Shown in pieces: positions 55,543 through 64,000 of a DNA stretch of 64,000 nucleotides; the first letter of the stretch is position 1, and every line of letters starts with the position of its first letter. The translations under genes were made by a program, and so were the position numbers. The notes under the pieces were generated by a model, which saw only the letters and a list, made by a program, of their open reading frames with translations, was not told the DNA's origin and did not search any database. The stretch is taken from assembly GCA_021781615.1 (NCBI GenBank), contig JAJXWM010000002.1, positions 1 to 64,000 of the forward strand, in the 5' to 3' direction. Source of the DNA: Pseudomonadota bacterium. GTDB taxonomy: Bacteria; Pseudomonadota; Gammaproteobacteria; UBA9339.

Positions 55543-58500
55543 CTAACATACAAAACTCAAAAACTTATCAATTTCAGCTTTAGAAATCACAGTCAAATAC
55601 TCTGGGAGCTCCTTTTGAGCAAAAATTTTGCCAGAAAACAGGTATAGTTTGGTATAACCTTGTTCGTATAACTGTTTTGCCAGCTCAATTCCAGTGATAT
55701 TGCTTTTAAAATCATTATCCATAAAAATTTTGGTGTCTTTAGCATATTGTGCCAAGTTAGCTAAAAATTTTCTCGGATTATAGTATTTGTCCACAACCTT
55801 TCCGCTTGTTTCAAGGAGTGCTGACAAATCATTAACTAACATTTTCTCATCATCAATTAAAACCACATCAATTTTTTTAAGATCATTAGCTTTTTGGTCA
55901 TTATTTTTGTCACTTTTTACAATTGTATGTTTCTGACTTTCGTTACCAATATCATTACTTCTGGCCTTGTTAGTACGTTCAACCTCGCTTTTAACATCAA
56001 TAATTTCAATTGGAACTTCTGAAGCAAGAGGCTTGGGTAAAATTTTTGTTCCAATTTTAGTGGCAAGATCGTGTACAACCATATTAGCATGATGACTAGT
56101 TACTAAAATAGTGTGCTCTATTTTAGTTTTATCAATAATGTCTAAACCATTTAATTCCTGATTTAATAACTCAAAGTCGGTCAATAAAAATATTTTTTCC
56201 TTTTGGGGAAATTTATTAATAAAAGCAATAGCTTCATCACCGTAAGTAAAATGCACTAAATTAATATCATTGCCATATTTTTTAAAACGATATCTCCAAG
56301 CATGATGTATAGAATCATCATCATCTAATATAACTATGGTATCTCCTTTGCTTAGTTTGATCTTTGTTGCTAACAATTTAGGTGGGTCAACTTGGGGGAA
56401 AGTTAAAATCACTTCCGTACCCTTATCAACTGTTGAATTAATTTTAATTTTCCCATCACTTTGTTCTAAAGTCTCGCGAATTTGCATAAAACCAATCCCA
56501 TGCCCATCATTTTTATTCGCAGTTATAGCAATACCATTCATTATTTTATTAACCACCTCTTGCGGCATCCCTTTCCCATTATCTGAAACCATGATTTCTA
56601 TATCTCCATTATTAACACCAAGTGTTAAATTAATAACACCCTTTTTCCCTTCACACGCATCTACGGCATTATTAATTAAATTTGACATCATTCGATCAAA
56701 AGAGGATGGGTTTATCCTAATAAATAGAAAATTACAATCTGAACAAAATGTATGGTTAAAATTTACTGAAAACCCTTTGTATTGATCTCTTTTTTCGCTT
56801 AAAAGTTGCAATAAAGCTAATGAAAGCATAACAGACTGACGTTTTTCAAGTACCGAAAGTGATGAATCTTCGCTCTTATATTGGTTTAACAAATTGTTAG
56901 AAATGTCCGTAATTCTCATAGCTGCAGCTCGTAAAGCAACGCGAGTTTCTTCAGGGATATCTTTCTCAGAAATTTGTAGCCTTATTTTAAGACTTGTAAG
57001 GGGTGATTGAATGTCATGAACAACCTTATCAGCGATTTTTCTAGCTTTTTCATGTTCTTCAATTTTAGCTTTTTGCATTAGAGTTTCGAGTTTTAATTGT
57101 TCAGCATTTTTTTCGGCTGTAATATCAACCATAGTACCAACCAAACCGATAATATTTTCGTTATCATCAAATAGTGGTGCTTTAAAAACAGTAAAGTATT
57201 TGATCTCACCAGAGCTGATATCTTTAATTGATTCTTCCTGAGAAAGCACTTTGCCCGTTTTTATTACCTCATCGTTATGTTTTGCAATTTTGTCTGCTAA
57301 ATCATAAGGATAGATATCGTATGGGGTTTTTCCAATAAGTTCGTCAGCAGATGTCACTCCAATAGCCGTAACAGCTCTATTATTTGCACCAATAAGTATA
57401 CCTTTTTCATCTAACCAAAAGGTGCTTACAGGGATAAAAGCAACAAACGTTTTAAGAGTATCAAATATTTTATCTTTTGTAAGACCTAGACAATTTTGGG
57501 AAATAACTAATAATATTGCCAATGGGGATTGGATATCATGTGCAGTTTGATCAATTATTTTTCTTAATTTAAATTGTTCTTGCAACTTTACTTTTTGCAG
57601 TTCATTTTCAACATGAAGACGCTCATTTTCTTTATGTTCCGTAATTTCCGTGGCCGATTCTATAAAACCAACAATCTCTATTCCTTCATCATCAAACAAT
57701 GGCCCTCTGGTAGTTAAAAAATATTTGGTCTTACCGGTTGTTACGTCTACTATTGATTCTTCAAAGGTAAGGGCTCGTCTTGCTTTTAGTACACATTTAT
57801 CGTTTTTTATCATTTTGTCAGCAAGTTCTTTCGGATAAAGATCATGCGCGCTTTTTCCTATAATATCTTCTCGCTTTCCGCCTATTGCTTGTAAAGCAGG
57901 CTCGTTGAGTCCCAAGACATAGCCGTTTAAATCTACCCATACTATTGGCGCCGGGATAAAATAAGCTACTCTTTTAAGGTCATCAAAAATCTTGGCTTCA
58001 TTTTTCATTGCTATATTTCCTGTAAGTTTTAAAACATCAAGATAATTATAAACCACCTTACTATTAATTGGTAACCATTCAAAATTGAGCTTTTTTAAAA
58101 TATGTTGTGTCCTATCTTGTAAAATGTCCATTGGAGCAACAATTTGTATCTCTCCTAAATCTAACCAACCTTGGCGCAACAAGAATTTCACAATCAAATC
58201 ATGATGGCTTCCATTTTTTATGTATTGTTTAATTAAATCTATAAATGCTTCTATTGGTAACATTTTGATGTCACTATTCTTAAATACGTCCGTAATATAA
58301 AATAAATGGGGGTTAAATATATGATAAGTTTGATTGTTTAAATATATTTTATCAAAAATTTTTACTATCGCTTGTGCAGTTAAATCCGTCTGGGACATTT
58401 CTACTTTATTGATTTCTTCAGCACTAGATTTTATGGCAAAAATACACTTTAACCAGTTATAAAAAGCATTATCGCTAATATTTTCCTGTACATGGTAATT

Positions 58501-61500
58501 TTCCGACATAAAAGCTAAATTACCAACTCTATAAATATTACACTGTAACCCCAGATTTTGATATTTAGTTACCAGGTGTTCTCCTAATAATTTTGTTTGT
58601 ACGTAAATATTGCTTGAAGTCTCAGAAATGATTGGTAAATCATCCTCAGTACAAATAGACTTTATTTCCCTCATTATAGGTGTGTAATTTAATACTCCTA
58701 TCGTTGAAATATAGTGAAAATCTTTTTGCTTGGTTAATTTGGTAAATTCAAGCAGGTTATGTGTTGCTTTAACATTAGCGGAATAAAACTTGTCATATTC
58801 TCCGTAGTGTTTTACCAATGCTGCAGTATGAATTACACTATCAACTGTTGTGGTTAAATGTTGATACTCTGAGGACGATAATCCCATAAAATCTTCTTCG
58901 ATATCCGCTTTAATTATAAAAATACGCGAGTTAAGATTATCATTTAATAGCCTATCAAAATAAAAAAGATATTTCTTATTTACTTTTTCTGTTGCTTCTA
59001 GTTGTGAATTAGCGCGTATTAGCAAATATATTTTATAGTCTGTTTGTGTCAGCAGTTGATTTAAAATGTTGCATCCTAAATAACCTGTTGCACCGCTTAA
59101 TAGAACGTTCTGAATTGGTTTCTTTAGGGAAATGTTAGAAGATGTTTTTTTAAATGAACTTATATAATCATCTAGCTCTTCTTGTGTTTTTGTATCATGG
59201 TTTTTATCTTTATTATTTTCTTTCTCATATGCTGCTTTCACTTTTTCCAATTTGTATTGAAGAAAATTTTTCCCAAAGGTGGAACCTCGAGCAAGTTTTT
59301 TTGGTGTTCTGAATTCAAAAATATCTGCTACTTTGATATCAAAATTTGATTGTAACATTGATGCGAGTTTTATCGCTAATATCGAATTTCCGCCAAGCAA
59401 GAAAAAATCATCGTTAATTCCAATCTTTTTAAGATTCAAGATGTTGGCAAAAGCATTGCAAATTAACTCTTCCTGTTTACTTCTTGGAAGTAGATAATCG
59501 TCTTCATTGGTAAATATTGGTTCTGGTAAAGCTTTTTTGTCTAATTTACCGCTTAAAGTAAGTGGCAGTTTTTCTAAGTGGATAAATACCCTTGGAATCA
59601 TGTAAGAGGGCAATTGTTTTGCTAAGTAACTTTCTATTTCTTGCTCATTCAATATCTTATCTGCTACATAGTAGACAATTAAATATTTATCCTGCAATTC
59701 CTTTCTTACAATGACAACCGATTGCTTGATTCCAGGGTAATTTAGAAGGTTATTCTCTATTTCCTCGAGCTCTATTCGATATCCTCTTATTTTTACCTGC
59801 GAATCATTGCGCCCCTGATATTCAATATTACCATCCGGCAACATTTTGACTAAATCTCCAGTTTTAAATAATAGGTTATTTACTTTTTTAAATTTTTCTT
59901 CTCTGGTTTGGAATGGGTTTGGTATAAATTTATCTGTGGTCAACTGTTTTTGGTTTAGATAACCGCGAGCAACCCCCATCCCACCTATATAAAGTTCTCC
60001 TACTGTCCCTATAGGAAGAGGGCTTAAATTGTTATCTAAAACATAATTGGTAATATTTGGTATTGGCTTACCGATCGGTATGTTTTGATACTGTTGCTTT
60101 ACTATAAAATAATTGGATTGGACGGTTGCTTCGGTAGGACCATATGCATTAATTATCTGATACGATTGTGGTATAAATGTTTGTAACTTATCTCCACCTA
60201 TAATTAGGTTTTTTAAACTAGAGTTTTGAAATTCTAAAAACATCTCTGCAAACTGAGTCGGTAAAAACGCATAAGTAATTTTATTCTCTTCAAAGAATTT
60301 ATTTACTTTTTGGGGATCTAGCTTATCTTCGTCTTTTATTATGCTTATGGTTCCACCTGATAACAGCACCGGGTATATTTCTATAACTGCTGCATCAAAA
60401 CCAAAGCTTGAATATTGACTACCAGCGGTTTGCTCATTTAGTTGATTTATCTGAATTAAATGGGAGACATAGTTTACGACACTTCGATGCTCGATTAATA
60501 CTCCCTTAGGTTTACCTGTTGTCCCACTTGTATAAATTACATAAATTAAATTGTTTGGCGAAACTTTTATTTTCGGGTTAGAAGTTTTATTCTTAGACAG
60601 GTTTTTTAAGGTTTTTTCAGAATTTACTTCTATTACATTAGTGTCTGGTAAGTTGCATTTAATACTTTTTCCTTTAATAACTAACTTTGCTTTGGTATCC
60701 TCCAAAATATATTTTATTCTTGCTGCAGGATAATTGGGATCAATAGGTATATAAGCTGCTCCAGTTTTTAGGACAGCCAACGTAGAGAGCAGCATATATT
60801 CATCTCGATCTAGTATAATTGCTATCAGATCTTCTGGTTTAATTTCATTGTTTTTTAAAAGATAATGTGCTAATTGGTTGGCTTGATTATTTAAATTTTC
60901 GTAAGTTAATTTTTTCCCTTTATATGCTACTGCTATATTATCTGGCGTTCTCAATGCTTGTTCTTCAAACAGTTGATGGATCGTTTTGCTTGTTAGATGA
61001 GTGCTCTTTGTTTTATTGTAATCTACGACGATGCTTTGATACTCATCTGGACTTAAGTAATACAATGCTTTTTTATTAGGATTTTCTAGTATCTGCTCTA
61101 TGAAAAATAGTAACTTATTTAATAAGTAAGCTATTGTATTGCTGCTAAACAATTCGCCAGCATACCTAAAATGTATTGTCAACGTTTGTTTTTCTTCATG
61201 AATCATTAGAGTTAATGGATAATCTAATTTGAAGCCAGACCATATGGTATCATACATCGTACCTGAATTACCTTCTGGCGCAGGATAATTTTCATATGAT
61301 ATCAAGCTATCAAATAAACGTTCGCCAGCTTGAAGACGAGCCAGCCCCGTGTTGCTTTTGTCGCCTATTTCACTGATTGAGTTTTGGATGATTTTTATCT
61401 GTTCAATGATTCCTAATTTATGGTCATGTTTAAATATCAGAGGCAATGTATTTATAAATAATCCAACCGATTTTTCAATGTTATCTATAGGTATATTTCT

Positions 61501-64000
61501 TATAGTTACTACTGTTCCTACTACCGTAGTATTGCTAGCGCCATATATATGTAAGATTTTATGCCATACATATTGGATTACTGCATTTATGGTAATACCA
61601 TTTACTTGGCATAAATTTTTTAGCCGAAAAAATATTGGTCCCTTTAATTCTAACCGTTGTTCTTTTCCTTGGATAACGACCTTATGATTTTTTATTTCTA
61701 TATTAGACACTGAAGGTTTTAATAATGGTCTTAGGTTTGCTCTATCTTCTATCTGTGCTAGATATTTATCCCAGTACCTCTGATATCTGTCTTTGTGTTC
61801 CCATAAATAGTCTTGCGCTTTTTTGTATGCTACATCTTCTATTATTTGCGGTTGCTTGTTGTTTAATAATTGTAAGTATAACTTATGTGCATCATCAAAT
61901 AATAATCTGAAGCTCCAGGCATCGATAATGCCGTGATGAACACTACATATGCTTGCATAATTGTTTGATGAAAATTTAACCAAACATACTCTGAACAATT
62001 TTCCTTCTCGTAAATCGTAACTATCATATAGTTTATTAGCTATCTCGGTTAATTTACTCTTGCAATCATTATCGTTATTTATCTCCAAGCTTGATAAGTC
62101 AATATACTTAAAAGCTATTTCTGGTTTTTTGTCTATAATTTGTACCAACTCTTCATCCCATGCAAACCTTAGTCTTAAACCAGGGTATTTTTGTTGCACC
62201 AGTTGCCATGCTTTTTCAAATTTATCAATATCTATTTCGGTATCGTACTTCCAAAGGAAGTGGGATACATAGTCGCTATTAGTTTTTTTATTTCTAATTG
62301 CATGATAGATGAAACCCTCATGTAAATTATTAGCAAAGTAAACGTCCTCGACTTTTGGATCTTTACGAATTTTATCTAAATGTCTCCAATTTATATTCTT
62401 GTCATTTTTTCTGGCTTTTAAAATAGTTATATTTTCTTTGGTTGGCTTCTGCTTTATTAAAACATTTTTAACCAACTCCTCTATATTTCTTTGGTTAAAG
62501 ATATCTTGGATAGTAATTTGTAACTTTAATTGTTCTCTTATTCGTGAAACAAGACGCATGCTTGCAATGCTATCTCCGCCCATCTCAAAAAAGTCATCTC
62601 TAATGCCAACTTTATCTTTAGGTAACTCAAAGACTTCTGCATATAGAGCACACATCCTATGTTCTAATTTACTAGATGGTGCTACATAATTGTTATTAAT
62701 AGTTGGAGAACCAACTAGTGTATCCAATACTGCCAGGTCCAACTTACCATTAGCAGTTAAGGGTAGTTGTGCTAAATGTACCAATATATTTGGTACCATA
62801 TAATCTGGAAGTTTGTCTTTAAGAGCAACTTTTATCGCTTCCTCGCTAAGTTTTGTAGGCGCTACATAGTAAGCAACTAGATACTGACTACGATTAGTGT
62901 GTTTCTTAGCTAAAACTATTGCCTGAGTAATTTTTGGGTATTCTAACAGTTTTTTTTCAATCTCTCCTAGCTCGACACGATAACCCCGTACTTTAATTTG
63001 CTTATCTTGTCGCCCCATAAACTCTATATAACCGTTAATATTCCATTTGCCTAAATCACCCGTGCGGTAGATCCTGCCAAGCTGTGGATGGGGAATAAAA
63101 CTAGCTTCGGTTTTGGAACGATCACGCCAATAATTCAGGGCAACGCCCATGCCACCGATATAAATTTCACCAATAACTCCAACTGGACAATGTTGGTAAG
63201 CGTGATTTAAAACATACATTTTTTGATTTGGCATTGCAACGCCGTATGGAATTGAATTCCATTCAGAATAGACTTTGTTTATTTTGTACCAGATTGACCA
63301 AATGCTACCTTCGGTTGCTCCTCCCAAGCTAATTATTTGTGCTTGGCTACAGTATTTTTTTATTCGGTTTGGTAAGTTAGTGGGTAACCAATCACCGCTT
63401 AATAAAAATAAACGTAGAGCAGATATATTAAAGCCATTAGAATTACCAAGCTCATCAATTAGTAAGCTTGCAAGTTGGGGCACGGTATTCCAGACAGTAG
63501 CCTGATGTTTTTCAATTAATCCTAGCCAATATTCAGGCTCCTTGGTTCTGCTTTGGATTGGAAAAATTATTTTTCCTCCAACAGCTAAAATCCCAAATAT
63601 ATCGTAAACTGATAAATCGAAGCCAAGTTCAGATATAGCTAATACTCCATCCTTTTTTGTTATACCGAATTCTTTATTTATAGCATTTATTGTATTCATG
63701 GCCCCACGATGACTAATGGTAACCCCTTTAGGGATTCCAGTTGAGCCTGAGGTAAATATTACATATGCTACATCATCTGCGAAAACTTGCGGTAAAACTG
63801 TTCTTAATAAATCATCTCTTTTTACCGGATTTTGAGCAAGGAGCTCTAGCACATCCTCAATGACAATAAGTAAATATTTATCTCGCAGCTTATCTCTGCC
63901 TAATTTACAGTTGGTGTATTCTTCCCTAGAGATTAATAATACTTTTGTTCCAGCTTGAACTAAAATTTCTTCTACTCTAGCGAGAGGCCAATCAACATTA
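55543..64000 (-). CDS. NRPS-thioester reductase-PAS-histidine kinase-receiver fusion (5' end outside window)
   Basis: One frame stays open from 64000 to the stop at 55543, about 2818 residues, and its start lies beyond the right edge. Counting residues from the codon at 63852: adenylation 1 (AYVIFTSGSTGIPKGV, to about 385), carrier protein (GGDSIAS, Ser428), condensation (SVHHGIIDAW, about 500-930), adenylation 2 (YVIYTSGTTGKPKGV, about 955-1450), carrier protein (GGNSILA, Ser1490) and an NAD(P)-binding thioester reductase (LLSGATGYLG; Tyr1750-xxx-Lys1754; about 1580-1930). PAS1 and H-box AHDIQSPL (1957-2118), PAS2 and H-box VHDIQSPL (2130-2292), HATPase (NLINNAVDAC, DNGKGMP, HGIGF) and two receiver domains (Asp2559; Asp2712/2714) follow. 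No stop or frameshift separates synthetase and kinase. It probably builds a dipeptide released as an aldehyde; sensing of that product by the kinase half is inference. Confidence 0.9.
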   Translation of the reverse strand, partial: NVDWPLARVEEILVQAGTKVLLISREEYTNCKLGRDKLRDKYLLIVIEDVLELLAQNPVKRDDLLRTVLPQVFADDVAYVIFTSGSTGIPKGVTISHRGAMNTINAINKEFGITKKDGVLAISELGFDLSVYDIFGILAVGGKIIFPIQSRTKEPEYWLGLIEKHQATVWNTVPQLASLLIDELGNSNGFNISALRLFLLSGDWLPTNLPNRIKKYCSQAQIISLGGATEGSIWSIWYKINKVYSEWNSIPYGVAMPNQKMYVLNHAYQHCPVGVIGEIYIGGMGVALNYWRDRSKTEASFIPHPQLGRIYRTGDLGKWNINGYIEFMGRQDKQIKVRGYRVELGEIEKKLLEYPKITQAIVLAKKHTNRSQYLVAYYVAPTKLSEEAIKVALKDKLPDYMVPNILVHLAQLPLTANGKLDLAVLDTLVGSPTINNNYVAPSSKLEHRMCALYAEVFELPKDKVGIRDDFFEMGGDSIASMRLVSRIREQLKLQITIQDIFNQRNIEELVKNVLIKQKPTKENITILKARKNDKNINWRHLDKIRKDPKVEDVYFANNLHEGFIYHAIRNKKTNSDYVSHFLWKYDTEIDIDKFEKAWQLVQQKYPGLRLRFAWDEELVQIIDKKPEIAFKYIDLSSLEINNDNDCKSKLTEIANKLYDSYDLREGKLFRVCLVKFSSNNYASICSVHHGIIDAWSFRLLFDDAHKLYLQLLNNKQPQIIEDVAYKKAQDYLWEHKDRYQRYWDKYLAQIEDRANLRPLLKPSVSNIEIKNHKVVIQGKEQRLELKGPIFFRLKNLCQVNGITINAVIQYVWHKILHIYGASNTTVVGTVVTIRNIPIDNIEKSVGLFINTLPLIFKHDHKLGIIEQIKIIQNSISEIGDKSNTGLARLQAGERLFDSLISYENYPAPEGNSGTMYDTIWSGFKLDYPLTLMIHEEKQTLTIHFRYAGELFSSNTIAYLLNKLLFFIEQILENPNKKALYYLSPDEYQSIVVDYNKTKSTHLTSKTIHQLFEEQALRTPDNIAVAYKGKKLTYENLNNQANQLAHYLLKNNEIKPEDLIAIILDRDEYMLLSTLAVLKTGAAYIPIDPNYPAARIKYILEDTKAKLVIKGKSIKCNLPDTNVIEVNSEKTLKNLSKNKTSNPKIKVSPNNLIYVIYTSGTTGKPKGVLIEHRSVVNYVSHLIQINQLNEQTAGSQYSSFGFDAAVIEIYPVLLSGGTISIIKDEDKLDPQKVNKFFEENKITYAFLPTQFAEMFLEFQNSSLKNLIIGGDKLQTFIPQSYQIINAYGPTEATVQSNYFIVKQQYQNIPIGKPIPNITNYVLDNNLSPLPIGTVGELYIGGMGVARGYLNQKQLTTDKFIPNPFQTREEKFKKVNNLLFKTGDLVKMLPDGNIEYQGRNDSQVKIRGYRIELEEIENNLLNYPGIKQSVVIVRKELQDKYLIVYYVADKILNEQEIESYLAKQLPSYMIPRVFIHLEKLPLTLSGKLDKKALPEPIFTNEDDYLLPRSKQEELICNAFANILNLKKIGINDDFFLLGGNSILAIKLASMLQSNFDIKVADIFEFRTPKKLARGSTFGKNFLQYKLEKVKAAYEKENNKDKNHDTKTQEELDDYISSFKKTSSNISLKKPIQNVLLSGATGYLGCNILNQLLTQTDYKIYLLIRANSQLEATEKVNKKYLFYFDRLLNDNLNSRIFIIKADIEEDFMGLSSSEYQHLTTTVDSVIHTAALVKHYGEYDKFYSANVKATHNLLEFTKLTKQKDFHYISTIGVLNYTPIMREIKSICTEDDLPIISETSSNIYVQTKLLGEHLVTKYQNLGLQCNIYRVGNLAFMSENYHVQENISDNAFYNWLKCIFAIKSSAEEINKVEMSQTDLTAQAIVKIFDKIYLNNQTYHIFNPHLFYITDVFKNSDIKMLPIEAFIDLIKQYIKNGSHHDLIVKFLLRQGWLDLGEIQIVAPMDILQDRTQHILKKLNFEWLPINSKVVYNYLDVLKLTGNIAMKNEAKIFDDLKRVAYFIPAPIVWVDLNGYVLGLNEPALQAIGGKREDIIGKSAHDLYPKELADKMIKNDKCVLKARRALTFEESIVDVTTGKTKYFLTTRGPLFDDEGIEIVGFIESATEITEHKENERLHVENELQKVKLQEQFKLRKIIDQTAHDIQSPLAILLVISQNCLGLTKDKIFDTLKTFVAFIPVSTFWLDEKGILIGANNRAVTAIGVTSADELIGKTPYDIYPYDLADKIAKHNDEVIKTGKVLSQEESIKDISSGEIKYFTVFKAPLFDDNENIIGLVGTMVDITAEKNAEQLKLETLMQKAKIEEHEKARKIADKVVHDIQSPLTSLKIRLQISEKDIPEETRVALRAAAMRITDISNNLLNQYKSEDSSLSVLEKRQSVMLSLALLQLLSEKRDQYKGFSVNFNHTFCSDCNFLFIRINPSSFDRMMSNLINNAVDACEGKKGVINLTLGVNNGDIEIMVSDNGKGMPQEVVNKIMNGIAITANKNDGHGIGFMQIRETLEQSDGKIKINSTVDKGTEVILTFPQVDPPKLLATKIKLSKGDTIVILDDDDSIHHAWRYRFKKYGNDINLVHFTYGDEAIAFINKFPQKEKIFLLTDFELLNQELNGLDIIDKTKIEHTILVTSHHANMVVHDLATKIGTKILPKPLASEVPIEIIDVKSEVERTNKARSNDIGNESQKHTIVKSDKNNDQKANDLKKIDVVLIDDEKMLVNDLSALLETSGKVVDKYYNPRKFLANLAQYAKDTKIFMDNDFKSNITGIELAKQLYEQGYTKLYLFSGKIFAQKELPEYLTVISKAEIDKFLSFVC

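Overview
The window is AT-rich, densely coded gammaproteobacterial chromosome. The housekeeping gene set (smc-zipA-ligA, a fimV-like gene next to truA, nadK-recN, ihfB, hda, asnS, rodA/rlpA/dacA, ybeZ-ybeY, trmB) and an LssY-type membrane phosphatase fit the Legionellales or a related host-associated lineage. An exported OTU-protease protein, a leucine-rich-repeat protein, an inverse autotransporter and many decayed insertion elements point to life with eukaryotic cells. The genus cannot be named from sequence alone.

Layout. Positions 1-870 hold a dispersed repeat and wrecks of two HUH transposases. 893-4429 (minus) is an exported OTU-domain protein ending in about seventeen 36-residue repeats. 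4822-17716 is a mostly co-directional housekeeping run: smc, zipA, ligA, a beta-CASP nuclease, prmB, fimV-like, truA and a DedA-PAP2-LssY protein. 18245-23109 carries two exported Ig-like proteins and an inverse autotransporter, with a triple-hairpin element between them. 23106-26063 (minus) is ihfB-nadK-recN. 26183-34327 contains a DUF2066 gene coupled to hda, asnS, an L,D-transpeptidase, a small peptide with a bacteriocin-type leader, a flavodoxin, galU with a clear terminator, and minor pilins pilV-pilW-pilX. 34509-36997 is nrdD-nrdG behind two candidate NrdR boxes. 36998-42960 is a decayed accessory patch: a palindromic MITE, an IS4-type fragment, a frameshifted LRR protein, a group II intron with a frameshifted reverse transcriptase, and an ISAs1 fragment. 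ybeY and ybeZ/phoH (minus), a beta-propeller fragment, rodA, a TPR-methyltransferase, rlpA, dacA and trmB follow. A nested inverted-repeat cassette lies between rlpA and dacA.

The right end is the most unusual part. Next to tRNA-Gly(CCC), two 138-bp direct repeats (52135-52272 and 55347-55484) each carry the 3' half of a tRNA-Phe gene. They look like successive attachment-site scars of islands inserted in tRNA-Phe. The inner unit encodes an exported ABC-type protein. The outer unit encodes a giant protein that runs off the right edge: a nonribosomal peptide synthetase (A-PCP-C-A-PCP-thioester reductase) fused in one frame to PAS-H-box-PAS-H-box-HATPase-REC-REC. The first adenylation domain carries the ten-residue code known for cysteine. 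The architecture suggests a synthase that makes a short peptide aldehyde (or a pyrazinone derived from it) joined to its own two-component sensor; the joined functions are inference.

Mobile-element remnants are common but none looks active. Four in-frame stops in three different transposase remnants replace conserved tryptophan codons, which fits G:C to A:T decay. A palindromic repeat family recurs between genes across the window.
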